15,080 nt of DNA from S141-55 sp964422065 (GCA_964422065.1 CAYQZW010000038.1:1-15080), one strand, 5' to 3'; shown: positions 1-7,318, numbered from the stretch's first letter. Notes: generated by a model from the sequence alone, not told the origin. A program made the numbers and translations.

Positions 1-525
1 TTCAAAGCGATAGATCCGGGTCTCCGGATCTTCGAAGCAATCGGGCGGTAACCCAGCCTTCAAACAGGTATATTTCAGGAAGGTATCGCGGTCCCAGCCC
101 TGTTCCACCGGGACTTGAGGCAACAAGAGCCCTCGGTGGAAGCCTCTCTCCATCACCAGGCCGTGCCGGCCGACCTGGATTTCCTGGAGGTCATGCACAG
201 ACACAAGGGGGGTCAGCAGAGAAATCTCAACAGTGAGGTCAGGGAATTCTTCCCTTTGGAGAGGGGGAAACCGTGGGTCTTGGAACGCAGAAAGAAGGGC
301 TGACTCAATGACCATTTCCTCAACCTCACGTTGCCGGAATGTACCGATACAACCCCGGAGATGGCCGTGTTTCTTGAGGGTCACAAAGACCCCGTATGGG
401 CGGAGTCCCAGCCGACGCTGGGGTTTGGGTTCCGGTAAGTCCTGTAAGGCACGCCACACGGCCTGCCGAGCCAGAGACAAGAGATACGCTTTGTCTTCCT
501 TGCGAAGTGTCTGAGGGTCAGGCAT
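1..525 (-). CDS. AMMECR1-like protein (AmmeMemoRadiSam system protein A), 3' end off the window
   Basis: This reading frame is open from an ATG at 525 to the left edge, giving 175 visible residues and no stop. It carries the AMMECR1 family hallmarks: LRGCIGT at residues 56-62, the DPRFPPL...EF segment at about 83-94, VEISLLTPL at 99-107, and a GLLLPQVPVEQGWD segment at about 132-145 followed by FLKYTCLKAGLP. Only the last part of the family's C-terminus is missing. The start overlaps the stop of the Memo-like gene in the 8-base string ATGCCTGA, so the two are probably translationally coupled. In bacteria and archaea AMMECR1 and Memo homologues are annotated together with a radical SAM enzyme as the AmmeMemoRadiSam system, whose biochemical role I cannot state with confidence. 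The radical SAM partner is not in this window and could lie just beyond the left edge. Confidence 0.93.
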   Translation of the reverse strand, partial: MPDPQTLRKEDKAYLLSLARQAVWRALQDLPEPKPQRRLGLRPYGVFVTLKKHGHLRGCIGTFRQREVEEMVIESALLSAFQDPRFPPLQREEFPDLTVEISLLTPLVSVHDLQEIQVGRHGLVMERGFHRGLLLPQVPVEQGWDRDTFLKYTCLKAGLPPDCFEDPETRIYRFE

Positions 526-1342
526 GGCGGGTAAACCCTACGGCCGCATATCCCACAAAATAGCCGGTTCGGGTTCCCAGGACGTCCAGGGAGTTGGTGT
601 AGTCCAAAAGTTCGCCCTGCTCTACTCCGAGGGATTTCAAGGTCGCCAGGAGAAGTGCGATGGGGTGAATGCCACAGGCCATGATCTCCCCTCTTTGGTG
701 TGCATGGAGAAGCGCGGTCGGGTCCATTTCAAGGATCTGGTTCAATGTTCGTTCGTCCATACGACGCCCTTCGTCATAGGAATAGCCGTGATAGAGGTCG
801 GAAGATGTCACAATCGCCCAAGGGCGATCCAGGCGGCGAAGCACGGAGGCGAGGCTCTCCCCTGCTCTCTCGTAGTCGGGAATGGCGAGGGAGCCCACCA
901 GGATCGGTAGGATTTGAAACGATGGGAGTCGGACCTGGAGCCAGGGAACGAGCACCTCTAAGGAATGTTCCGGTTCATGAAATGGGATCCCGCTCCGAAA
1001 CAGGGACTCTTGGCTCAGGAGTTCTTCAGCCAAATCTTCTGCAACTTGGACCTCTCCCAGGGGGGTGACCCAGGTCCCGGTCGGATAGACGGCCAGGTCG
1101 TTCAGGGGAAAATAATGGCTGGGCCCCAGCAGGACGACCCGTTCAATTTCCTGAGGGAGCGATCCAATGGCAACCGCTTGTGGCTGGCCAGCGTAAGGAT
1201 ATCCCGCATGGGGCGCAATCACCGCTACCAGGTCCAGACGGAGCTGTGGATTTGTGGAATTGAACAACTGTTGGATTGTTTGGAGGAGGTCCTCCGGGTC
1301 CGAAGGATAAAAGGTTCCCGCTACTGCAGGGAGGCGCCTCAT
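518..1342 (-). CDS. Memo-like protein (AmmeMemoRadiSam system protein B)
   Basis: This 274-residue protein is full length for the Memo family, which has the fold of class III extradiol dioxygenases (LigB-like). The N-terminal RLPAVAGTFYPSDP is typical. Candidate metal or active-site residues are H45 (in APHAGYPYAG), H76 (GPSHYFPL), H185 (TSSDLYHGYSYDE) and C223 (ACGIHPIALL). They align by motif with the His/His/His/Cys set known from human MEMO1. The gene starts 5 nt after the hslU stop and has no evident Shine-Dalgarno, so it is probably translated by coupling to hslU. It overlaps the AMMECR1-like gene by 8 nt. The family assignment is firm, but the substrate is unknown. Confidence 0.93.
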   Translation of the reverse strand: MRRLPAVAGTFYPSDPEDLLQTIQQLFNSTNPQLRLDLVAVIAPHAGYPYAGQPQAVAIGSLPQEIERVVLLGPSHYFPLNDLAVYPTGTWVTPLGEVQVAEDLAEELLSQESLFRSGIPFHEPEHSLEVLVPWLQVRLPSFQILPILVGSLAIPDYERAGESLASVLRRLDRPWAIVTSSDLYHGYSYDEGRRMDERTLNQILEMDPTALLHAHQRGEIMACGIHPIALLLATLKSLGVEQGELLDYTNSLDVLGTRTGYFVGYAAVGFTRHA

Positions 1343-1347
1343 GATCG

Positions 1348-2721
1348 TTACAAGATATACCGCGAAAGATCCAAATCTTCAACAATAGACTGGAGCCGCT
1401 CGTCCACGTAGGCCTCGTCCACGGTGAACTCCAGAAGTCCGGGCTTAGGGAGTTCAAACAGGAGGTCTTCAAGGAGGAGGCTCATCACGGTATGCAAACG
1501 GCGTGCCCCGATATTCTCAGTCTTTTCGTTGACCAGATAGGCATAGTGTGCGATCTTCTGGATGGCCCCTTCGGTGAAATGGAGTTTGACCCCTTCGGAT
1601 TCCACCAAGGCTTGATACTGCTTTGTTAGGGCGTTCTCCGGCTCCACGAGGATCCTTCGGAAGTCCTCTTCGGTCAGGGGATCCAGTTCTACGCGGATGG
1701 GGAACCGCCCTTGGAGTTCTGGGATGAGATCTTGTGGGCTGGTCATGTGGAATGCGCCAGCCGCGATGAACAGGATGTGGTCGGTCCGGACCATCCCGTG
1801 TTTGGTCTGGACCGTGGTCCCTTCCACAATGGGCAACAAGTCGCGTTGGACTCCTTCTCTGGAGACATCCGGACCGCCCCGACGGTCGGTCCCCGCAATC
1901 TTATCAATCTCATCCAGGAAAATGATGCCGGAGGTTTCGGCCCGTTTCAGGGCCTCCTGAACAACCTCATCCATATCAATGAGTTTCTGGGCCTCCTCCT
2001 GTTCCAGGATTCGGAGGGCTTCTTTTACGGTGACTTTTCGGCGTTTCCGTTTCTTGGGGAACAGCGCCTCCAGTCCTTCGGGCATCAGGAGATTCAATTC
2101 TTCAATGCCTTGGGGACTGATCACCTCAAAGAAGGGCGCCGTAGGTCGCTCAATCTGCAATTCCACCATCCGATCGTCCAACTTCCCTTCTCGGAGCAGA
2201 GACCGAATCCGTTCTCGGGTCTCTTGGATCTCTGCATCCGAGCGATCCTCAATGCCGGGAAACAGGAGTTCTACCAGCCGATCTTCCGCGAGTTTTCGGG
2301 CTTTTTCGCGGACCTGCGCCGTTTTTTCGGCCTTGACCATATTGACGGCCACGTTGACCAGGTCCCGGACCATACTCTCCACGTCACGGCCCACGTACCC
2401 CACTTCTGTGAACCGTGTGGCTTCAACTTTGACGAAAGGGGCACGGGCCAGCGCGGCCAATCGGCGTGCGATCTCTGTTTTCCCGACCCCTGTAGGGCCG
2501 ATCATCAGGATGTTATTGGGCGTAATCTCTTCCCGGATCGGTTGGGGGGCATGCATCCGACGCCATCGGTTCCGGAGGGCCACGGCCACTGCCTTTTTGG
2601 CGCGCTCCTGGCCAATGATGTATTTGTTGAGTTCCTCAACAATTTGGCGCGGCGTCAAGTCCGCCAGAATCTCTGAAGAGGGTTTCGTTGCTAAAAGGCT
2701 TGGATCTTTCGAAACTTCCAC
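1348..2721 (-). CDS. hslU: HslU, ATPase subunit of the HslUV (ClpYQ) protease
   Basis: HslU is the AAA+ unfoldase that feeds substrates to the HslV peptidase in the cytoplasm. The 457-residue product has LTPRQIVEELNKYIIGQ at the N-terminus, Walker A GPTGVGKT at 75-82, the GYVGRD pore loop at 108-113 and a charged intermediate (I) domain at about 115-245. It also has Walker B IIFLDE at 266-271, the QGRFPIRVEL arginine-finger region at 337-346 and sensor 2 ENIGARRL at 402-409. The C-terminus DLSRYIL matches the tail that inserts into HslV, so a partner peptidase is expected elsewhere in the genome. The start is GTG at 2721, chosen because AGGAGGTGA (2734-2726) lies just upstream with ideal spacing. 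No hslV gene is adjacent; the usual upstream slot holds a secreted protein gene. Confidence 0.97.
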   Translation of the reverse strand: MEVSKDPSLLATKPSSEILADLTPRQIVEELNKYIIGQERAKKAVAVALRNRWRRMHAPQPIREEITPNNILMIGPTGVGKTEIARRLAALARAPFVKVEATRFTEVGYVGRDVESMVRDLVNVAVNMVKAEKTAQVREKARKLAEDRLVELLFPGIEDRSDAEIQETRERIRSLLREGKLDDRMVELQIERPTAPFFEVISPQGIEELNLLMPEGLEALFPKKRKRRKVTVKEALRILEQEEAQKLIDMDEVVQEALKRAETSGIIFLDEIDKIAGTDRRGGPDVSREGVQRDLLPIVEGTTVQTKHGMVRTDHILFIAAGAFHMTSPQDLIPELQGRFPIRVELDPLTEEDFRRILVEPENALTKQYQALVESEGVKLHFTEGAIQKIAHYAYLVNEKTENIGARRLHTVMSLLLEDLLFELPKPGLLEFTVDEAYVDERLQSIVEDLDLSRYIL

Positions 2722-2725
2722 AGTC

Positions 2726-2734
2726 TCACCTCCT
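2726..2734 (-). promoter_or_regulatory. Very strong Shine-Dalgarno for hslU
   Basis: AGGAGGTGA is complementary over nine bases to the usual 3' end of 16S rRNA. It ends 4 nt before the GTG start; counted from AGGAGG the spacing is 7 nt. It fixes the non-ATG start of hslU and shows that canonical SD-led initiation operates in this genome alongside the leaderless-type starts. Confidence 0.85.
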
Positions 2735-2744
2735 CGGTCTGTTT

Positions 2745-2774
2745 ATTTTACAACGTTGGATCCCCGGATGTCGG
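2745..2774 (-). promoter_or_regulatory. Possible promoter for hslU-Memo-AMMECR1
   Basis: A TAAAAT box (2750-2745) lies 18 nt after a weak -35 candidate CCGACA (2774-2769). The predicted start site is near 2738, just 4 nt before the Shine-Dalgarno. The 91-nt gap after the sorting-domain gene shows no clear terminator. Readthrough from the envelope genes is therefore also possible. Confidence 0.4.
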
Positions 2775-2812
2775 TCTCTGGTTAGAAATGCTCGGAGGTG
2801 GATCCCTGGGAT

Positions 2813-4627
2813 CTACTTGAGGATCACAAAGCGGCCACGTTGGAGTTTCCCGGTTTTCAAGTCTTTGACCACGTAGTAGTACATCCCTGAAGCCACGGCC
2901 TGGTCACGGTCTGTGATCAGATCCCACGTTGCCTCCCCTAAGATGGGGTCGTGGTGTTCAATGGTCTTGATCAGTTCCCCGTTCATGGTGAAGATGTAGA
3001 TGATGCAGTTTTCGGGGAGATTATAGAACCGGATCACCCGACCCCGAGGATTGCCCGGCTGGTCCCAGACACTGGACTGCCGGTAGGGGTTGGGATAGAC
3101 ACCGACCTTCTTTTCGGATGTTGGCGGAGTGCCGGGCACGACTTCAATGAGGTTCTGGCCGATGGCACTCTCCAGGCTTTCCAGACCAAGTGTCGGCTCC
3201 CCTTGATCAAAACTGGTGACCGCGTATTGATAGGTAAAGCCGTTTTTCACGCCCCGGTCCACGAATTCATACCAGCCTTCATAGCCCGGGATGGTGGATG
3301 TGGGGGGCAACCCCCGGTTGTACCCGATGCTGTCTATTCGGTCAAACTCTGCCAGAAGGATGAACGTCGTGTCCTGAGGGCCCTTGCGATAGATGCGGTA
3401 GCCCTCAAAGTCTCGTTTATGGGTGTTGGGGTCAATGGCGGATTCTGGGGAGTTGTCAAAGAGAAGAATGACTTCATTGGATCGAACCCGGTAGGTCAGA
3501 CGAGGCGATGGCGGAGGGGCGGGCAAGATATAATGGGAATCATAGGCCTTCTGTGCCCAGAAGGCGTTGGTTTTCAAGTGCTCCTCGTTTTCTCCTGCGA
3601 CAAAAGCGACCGTGAAGACGATGGAATCTCCGGGGAAAAGGTGAGGGATGGGACCGATCGAGACTAAGGAGATGGGGTCTGGATAGCCGTGTTCAATCAC
3701 ATAGGCCTCGTCCACATCAGGGTCCCGGACCGTATCGGACATGATCGCGTACCGGGTGTCATCCCCAACGGACCCCACCATATCCTGCCAGGACCACCAG
3801 TGGAAGTTGACGTTCAGGGAGTCCATGGGCACCGGACCCTGGATCCCCAGGATTTTGACCCCAGCCCACTGGGTAGCCAACGTGTCCACCCCGGAATTGT
3901 GTTCGTACACCATGCGCAGGGAGTCGTCAAAGTAGAGCCGCTTAAATTGGAACATGTCCGAGGAATTGAACCGGTCTCCCCAGAAATCTCGGGATGCCGA
4001 GACCAACTCTGCATACATCCCCAAGTACACGTCTGAGAGTTCGGCTTCGGGATTGTCGTTGTAGATGACAAATTCAACAATGACGAAATCGTCGGCATAC
4101 GAGTAACTCCAGGCGTAACTCCGCTGGTGGACTCGTAAGTACAAGGGTTGGTGATTTGGGGGAGAAGGATCCTGGATGTAGTCGTAGTACGTCGCGAGGA
4201 AGTCCTGCTCGGAGACGGCCTCGGGGGTGTAATAAGCACTGGTGATCAGAGAGGACCGCTTCATCACGGTGTCTCCAACTTCTGGGGTCGGTGCGAATTC
4301 AAACCCTTGGGTCCCGGCGGAGGCTGTGGTGGCATCGGAGACTGCGGTCGTGACCCGGGGCTCGCCCGTCATCGGGTCAATGGCCCCGACCCAGAGGCCA
4401 GCACGATACAGGTGTTCGTTGCCGGTCCCCTTGGGGTATTCCATGGAAGGCAAGGGCTGAAACGTGTGGGGATCGTAAACTCGGAAGCCGTTCCCGAGCA
4501 TGCCAAAGTTCGAGACTGTGAGAGCCACTTTCCCGATGGTGGTGTAGTGATAGACATCCGTGACCCCAAAGAGGGCGCTGGTCATCATCACGCCAAGGAT
4601 CACGCCTCTCAGGACGTTCCGGTTCAT
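2813..4627 (-). CDS. Secreted surface protein with type IX secretion-like C-terminal sorting domain
   Basis: This 604-residue protein starts with a signal peptide (VLRGVILGVMMTSALFG, about residues 5-21). The central part, to about residue 370, is rich in beta-strand and aromatic residues and I cannot assign it to a family. Residues about 373-475 resemble a fibronectin type III-like domain (RDFEGYRIYRKG, then NGFTYQYAVTSFD). Residues 508-604 form a sorting domain: VGVYPNPYRQS, then IRFYNLP, YIFTMNGELIKTI, ATWDL, ASGMYYYVVKD and GRFVILK at the end. Such domains target proteins through type IX secretion in Bacteroidota and are common in related candidate phyla. Its ATG overlaps the stop of the propeller lipoprotein gene (ATGA). 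The likely role is a cell-surface or secreted protein of unknown activity; no catalytic motif is visible. Confidence 0.88.
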   Translation of the reverse strand: MNRNVLRGVILGVMMTSALFGVTDVYHYTTIGKVALTVSNFGMLGNGFRVYDPHTFQPLPSMEYPKGTGNEHLYRAGLWVGAIDPMTGEPRVTTAVSDATTASAGTQGFEFAPTPEVGDTVMKRSSLITSAYYTPEAVSEQDFLATYYDYIQDPSPPNHQPLYLRVHQRSYAWSYSYADDFVIVEFVIYNDNPEAELSDVYLGMYAELVSASRDFWGDRFNSSDMFQFKRLYFDDSLRMVYEHNSGVDTLATQWAGVKILGIQGPVPMDSLNVNFHWWSWQDMVGSVGDDTRYAIMSDTVRDPDVDEAYVIEHGYPDPISLVSIGPIPHLFPGDSIVFTVAFVAGENEEHLKTNAFWAQKAYDSHYILPAPPPSPRLTYRVRSNEVILLFDNSPESAIDPNTHKRDFEGYRIYRKGPQDTTFILLAEFDRIDSIGYNRGLPPTSTIPGYEGWYEFVDRGVKNGFTYQYAVTSFDQGEPTLGLESLESAIGQNLIEVVPGTPPTSEKKVGVYPNPYRQSSVWDQPGNPRGRVIRFYNLPENCIIYIFTMNGELIKTIEHHDPILGEATWDLITDRDQAVASGMYYYVVKDLKTGKLQRGRFVILK

Positions 4628-5577
4628 CCGCCGCCACCTCCTGTATCCGGTGGGGGTGGAGGCTTCTCCACCCGCTCAAACTTTAAGATCCGATTTTGAT
4701 CGGTCAGGACATAGAGGTATTTCCCGGTAAGGCTTACGGTCAGGCGTTTGGGGGCTTCTGCAACACCCGTGGCCTCCTGAAGGTTTACCACCGTCAAGAC
4801 CGAACCGTCCGGCCGAAAGACCTGAATCCGTGCATTTCCAGAATCCGCGACATAGATAAACCCGTTCTCATCCACGGCCACATCCAGCGGTCGGAGAAAC
4901 ATGCCCTGGGCGGTATCGCCCTCCGGATTGAGGCCACCCAGATGCAAGACACTCTCCAGGGTTCCATAAGGACCCCAGACTTCTACCCAGTTATGGCCGG
5001 TGACAGCGAGATATAACTTCCCTCCAGTAAACGTCAGTCCGCGGGGTTCATCAACGAACAAGATCCCAGAGCCGAAGGTGGAGAGGGTGTCCACCAGGGT
5101 GTCGCGGACCCTAAGGACCAGATCTTGGTCTGGCAAAGAAAGGAAAAGGTCCTGGCTATCGCCTTCTGCGATGCCCGCGATTCCTGTTGAAAGTTCCGAG
5201 GGGAGGGTCAGGGTATCGGTTGGGGTCCCGTCCAGGGTCAAGTGGAACAAGCCCTCGGGGCCTGCGATCCAGAGTTGATGGTCTGGGCCGAAGTCCAAGG
5301 CGGTGCCGGTGAAGGTCCAGGCGGCCACCTCGGTCCCATTGCCAAAGAACTTGTGGATGCCCGTGGAATCCAGGACGTAGAGATAGCCGTCCGCCCCGTA
5401 CTCAAGGTCCAGGATCGTCCCGGCCAGGTGCTCTCCCCAGACCGAGATAAAGGTATACGTGGATTCCGGGGGGATCTCGCCGGAGGGTTCGGGAGGCAGG
5501 GGAATTTTCTCCGTGCATCCCTGCCAGAGCCCAAGGGCGAGGACGAAAAGCGTTAATGCAAGAGGTGTCCGGTTCAT
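4624..5577 (-). CDS. Beta-propeller (NHL-like) lipoprotein
   Basis: The product has 317 residues from an ATG at 5577, which overlaps the PorV stop (ATGA). That start, rather than an upstream one inside PorV, gives a compact lipoprotein signal: MNRTPLALTLFVLALGLWQGC with the lipidated cysteine at 21. The mature protein begins with a Pro-rich linker and then carries repeated propeller-blade motifs, such as GADGYLYVLDSTGIHKF (61-77), GKLYLAV (186-192) and VDENGFIYVADSGNARIQVF (235-254). The last is a classic NHL/six-bladed propeller motif. It ends in KPPPPPDTGGGGG. It is probably anchored to the outer membrane and binds a protein or glycan partner; the partner is unknown. Its position between PorV and a sorting-domain protein suggests a surface-export or cell-envelope complex. 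Confidence 0.85.
   Translation of the reverse strand: MNRTPLALTLFVLALGLWQGCTEKIPLPPEPSGEIPPESTYTFISVWGEHLAGTILDLEYGADGYLYVLDSTGIHKFFGNGTEVAAWTFTGTALDFGPDHQLWIAGPEGLFHLTLDGTPTDTLTLPSELSTGIAGIAEGDSQDLFLSLPDQDLVLRVRDTLVDTLSTFGSGILFVDEPRGLTFTGGKLYLAVTGHNWVEVWGPYGTLESVLHLGGLNPEGDTAQGMFLRPLDVAVDENGFIYVADSGNARIQVFRPDGSVLTVVNLQEATGVAEAPKRLTVSLTGKYLYVLTDQNRILKFERVEKPPPPPDTGGGGG
4636..4641 (-). promoter_or_regulatory. Shine-Dalgarno inside the glycine tail codons of the upstream gene
   Basis: GGAGGT lies 8 nt before the ATG of the sorting-domain gene. The same bases, with the following GGCGGCGG, encode the run of glycines ending the propeller lipoprotein (DTGGGGG). The poly-Gly tail may thus be partly a by-product of selection for a ribosome binding site. 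Confidence 0.7.
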
Positions 5578-6548
5578 TGGATCGCCAAACTCCATCGAGA
5601 GACGGCGGGCAGATAGCCATAGCCGGTGATGGAATATTCAAAGGTTAGACGGCCGAGGGAGAGGGAGAGACCTGCAGATGCGCCCGTGGGAGGGAAAGAG
5701 TACCCGGGGGACGGAGGACGGAAATTGTAGCCAAAGTACAGCCGGAAGTTAGAAGTGGGACGGAACTCCAGACCCCAACGTGCGGTTTCCTCTTCGTCCG
5801 AAGGTTTTTCCAGTTGGAGGACCCCGTAGAGTTCGCGGGTCAACTGGCCTGAGACCCCCATGCGGTACGTGATCGGCAACGAGAAGCCTTCGTACCCACG
5901 AGGGGCCCAGAGATCAGGCCCTAAGTGGGAAAGGACCACACCAATTTTGATGTCCCGATAGCCGACGTTGTACAGGGTGCCGATGTCCAGGGCTGCGCCA
6001 TGGTACTGGACATCCGCAAGGGTCTCCTGGATGAATTTGAGGGTGAGGCCGTAGCCAAAGCGGTCTGTAATCGTCCGGGCATACGTCAATCCAAGGTAAA
6101 GCCCGCCGTTGTTGAAGTATCGGCCCGTACCGAAGGGGTGGTTCTCGTCGGTCTCCTCAATGTAGCCAGCCAGGAGAGCCCCGATCTGGACCCCGTAGAC
6201 CGCATTTCTGCGGGGGATCACAAGGCCTACCCACTCATGCGCAACATCCAGGAACCAATCCGTGTGGTTGACATAAGCCTGAGAAGTGCGGAAGAACGAG
6301 ACGATGCCTGGGTTCCAGTATAGGGCCGAGGCGTCTTGAAGGATGGAAACTGCAGCGCCGGCCAACCCGGTAGCCTCAGCGCCCGGGCCGATTTTTAGAA
6401 ATTGGGCTTGGGTGGTTCCGACCTTCTGGCCGCCCAGCGCCACAAGGGAGGCCGGCACGGCCAGGAAAAGCAAGGCCAAACCGATGGCCCGAAGAGGAAG
6501 ATGCCCAGGTATCCGTCTGGAAGTCATTGTCTGATTCTGGTGCCGCAT
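5574..6548 (-). CDS. PorV/PorQ family outer-membrane beta-barrel protein
   Basis: The product has 324 residues from the ATG at 6548, or 317 from a second ATG at 6527. I prefer 6548 because a TATAAT box sits 10 nt upstream of it. A signal peptide (AIGLALLFLAVPASLVALG) precedes the family hallmark near the mature N-terminus, FLKIGPGAEATGLAGAAVSI followed by DASALYWNPG. The rest alternates short strands and turns, as in a 14-strand FadL-like barrel, with repeats such as YGLTLKFIQE, DIGTLYNVGY and FRLYFGYNFRPP. PorV in Bacteroidota shuttles type IX secretion cargo at the outer membrane, and related proteins in candidate phyla are annotated in this family without proven function. It is the second gene of the envelope cluster, 44 nt after the OmpA-like gene. 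Confidence 0.88.
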   Translation of the reverse strand: MRHQNQTMTSRRIPGHLPLRAIGLALLFLAVPASLVALGGQKVGTTQAQFLKIGPGAEATGLAGAAVSILQDASALYWNPGIVSFFRTSQAYVNHTDWFLDVAHEWVGLVIPRRNAVYGVQIGALLAGYIEETDENHPFGTGRYFNNGGLYLGLTYARTITDRFGYGLTLKFIQETLADVQYHGAALDIGTLYNVGYRDIKIGVVLSHLGPDLWAPRGYEGFSLPITYRMGVSGQLTRELYGVLQLEKPSDEEETARWGLEFRPTSNFRLYFGYNFRPPSPGYSFPPTGASAGLSLSLGRLTFEYSITGYGYLPAVSRWSLAIQ

Positions 6549-6558
6549 GAGGATCCCA

Positions 6559-6564
6559 ATTATA
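6559..6564 (-). promoter_or_regulatory. -10 box of the PorV gene
   Basis: A consensus TATAAT lies 10 nt before the ATG at 6548, so transcription would start about 4-6 nt before the start codon. No good -35 is seen; TTTTCC is at the right distance. The box lies in the 44-nt gap after the OmpA-like gene. Confidence 0.55.
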
Positions 6565-6592
6565 CACTGGCTCCGGATCTGGGAAAAAGGGC

Positions 6593-7117
6593 TTACAGTT
6601 GGATCCGGATTGAGGTGGTCCATTTCTTGAGGCGATCATCCGGTCGGGTATGGATCCGCGAGGCGGGGAAGCCTGCCTTCGTAAAGAACCGCTTCAACGT
6701 CCGGAGTCGCTTTTGTGTTAAGGTCTTGTAAGGGCCTTGGTACATCCGGATCTCGATCCGCGTGACCGATCTTGAGGAAACACTTTCCACCAGGCGCTGG
6801 AGGACCTTTTTTCCGCCGGCGGAGAGTTGGTCTTTATAGCGAACAAAGAGTTGGAGGGTCCGGATGGTAAGGGTCAGGGTATCTTGGGGTGCGGAGACCC
6901 CCTCTAAGAGGGAAGGGGGAGAGGGAGGCGTTGAAGAAGAGGCCAGGATCTGTGAGGCCCGCTCCTGGCCTAAGGCGGCGAGGAGTTTTTGGTTTTGGAC
7001 CTTGAGATCTTGGAGTTCCTGGACCGTGGGCTGCCAGTATTCCCGGTAGAAATAGAGGTCCACTCCCACGATGACCAGGAGGGCGATGAAACTCAGCCAG
7101 CCCAGGATCCGAAGCAT
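6593..7117 (-). CDS. Membrane-anchored protein with coiled coil and OmpA-like C-terminal domain
   Basis: The product has 174 residues from the ATG at 7117. A longer frame starting at 7156 would run through the promoter, so I chose the start exactly one -10 spacing downstream of a TATATT box. One N-terminal membrane segment (about 5-22) is followed by a short coiled coil (about 31-57, VQELQDLKVQNQKLL) and a Ser/Pro-rich linker (60-70). The C-terminal domain (about 80-174) has the order of an OmpA-like peptidoglycan-associated domain: IEIRMYQG, then LTQKRLRTLKRFFTKAGFPASRI and a final strand WTTSIRIQL. The usual Asn/Asp peptidoglycan-binding residues are not clearly kept, so binding to the wall is uncertain. 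It is first in the leftward envelope cluster. Confidence 0.7.
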   Translation of the reverse strand: MLRILGWLSFIALLVIVGVDLYFYREYWQPTVQELQDLKVQNQKLLAALGQERASQILASSSTPPSPPSLLEGVSAPQDTLTLTIRTLQLFVRYKDQLSAGGKKVLQRLVESVSSRSVTRIEIRMYQGPYKTLTQKRLRTLKRFFTKAGFPASRIHTRPDDRLKKWTTSIRIQL

Positions 7118-7123
7118 GCGGAA

Positions 7124-7152
7124 AATATACAATGTCCAGAACGTTGAAACAA
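7124..7152 (-). promoter_or_regulatory. Promoter of the envelope gene cluster, predicted leaderless
   Basis: TTGTTT (7152-7147), a 17-nt spacer and TATATT (7129-7124) are followed by six bases and then the ATG at 7117. The normal -7 spacing puts the transcription start on the A of the ATG. Confidence 0.65.
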
Positions 7153-7159
7153 GCACACT

Positions 7160-7187
7160 TTGAACGGCTCCTGGGGTGCTGTATAAC
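7160..7187 (+). promoter_or_regulatory. Promoter of tRNA-Leu
   Basis: TTGAAC (7160-7165), a 16-nt spacer and TATAAC (7182-7187) place the start near 7194, about 11 nt before the mature tRNA. It is divergent from, and interleaved with, the leftward promoter at 7124-7152; the two -35 elements lie 7 nt apart. Confidence 0.65.
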
Positions 7188-7204
7188 TTACGACGTGCAA
7201 AAAG

Positions 7205-7287
7205 GCGAGGGTGGCGGAACTGGCAGACGCGCCAGATTTAGGATCTGGTGGGGATTCCCCGTGCGGGTTCAAGTCCCGCCCCTCGCA
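7205..7287 (+). tRNA. tRNA-Leu(UAG)
   Basis: This is an 83-nt class II tRNA. The acceptor stem is GCGAGGG/CCCTCGC with discriminator A. The anticodon arm is CCAGA-TTTAGGA-TCTGG with anticodon TAG, which reads CUA and other CUN leucine codons. A long variable arm contains GGGGA/TCCCC, and the T arm is GCGGG-TTCAAGT-CCCGC. The 3' CCA is not encoded (CCT follows the discriminator), so a CCA-adding enzyme is needed. Stems are very GC-rich. Confidence 0.98.
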
Positions 7288-7289
7288 CC

Positions 7290-7318
7290 TTGCATCGAAA
7301 AAAAGCGCTGACTATAAT
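7290..7318 (+). promoter_or_regulatory. Promoter of the small OMP-alr unit, predicted leaderless
   Basis: TTGCAT (7290-7295) starts two bases after the mature tRNA-Leu end. A 17-nt spacer leads to a consensus TATAAT (7313-7318). Six bases later comes the ATG at 7325, so the predicted start site is the start codon itself. Confidence 0.7.

Noticed and set aside
1711..2676. Long plus-strand frame (321 codons) opposite hslU
   Set aside because: hslU on the minus strand is a clear full-length family match. The opposite frame shows no recognisable motif and is explained by GC-rich codon use.
1979..2785. Second long plus-strand frame opposite hslU, rich in Ser and Arg
   Set aside because: Biased low-complexity composition typical of an antisense shadow, with no start signal or family motif.
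2801..2813. Palindrome GATCCCTGGGATC after the sorting-domain gene, considered as a terminator
   Set aside because: The loop would be a single base and no T-run follows, so it is not a credible intrinsic terminator.
2951..4699. Several plus-strand frames opposite the sorting-domain gene
   Set aside because: They overlap each other and a coherent secreted protein, and show no domain features or promoters.
6549..6623. Longer N-terminus for the PorV-like protein (MDHLNPD...)
   Set aside because: It would overlap the end of the OmpA-like gene and include the TATAAT box. The signal peptide needs a start at 6548 or 6527.
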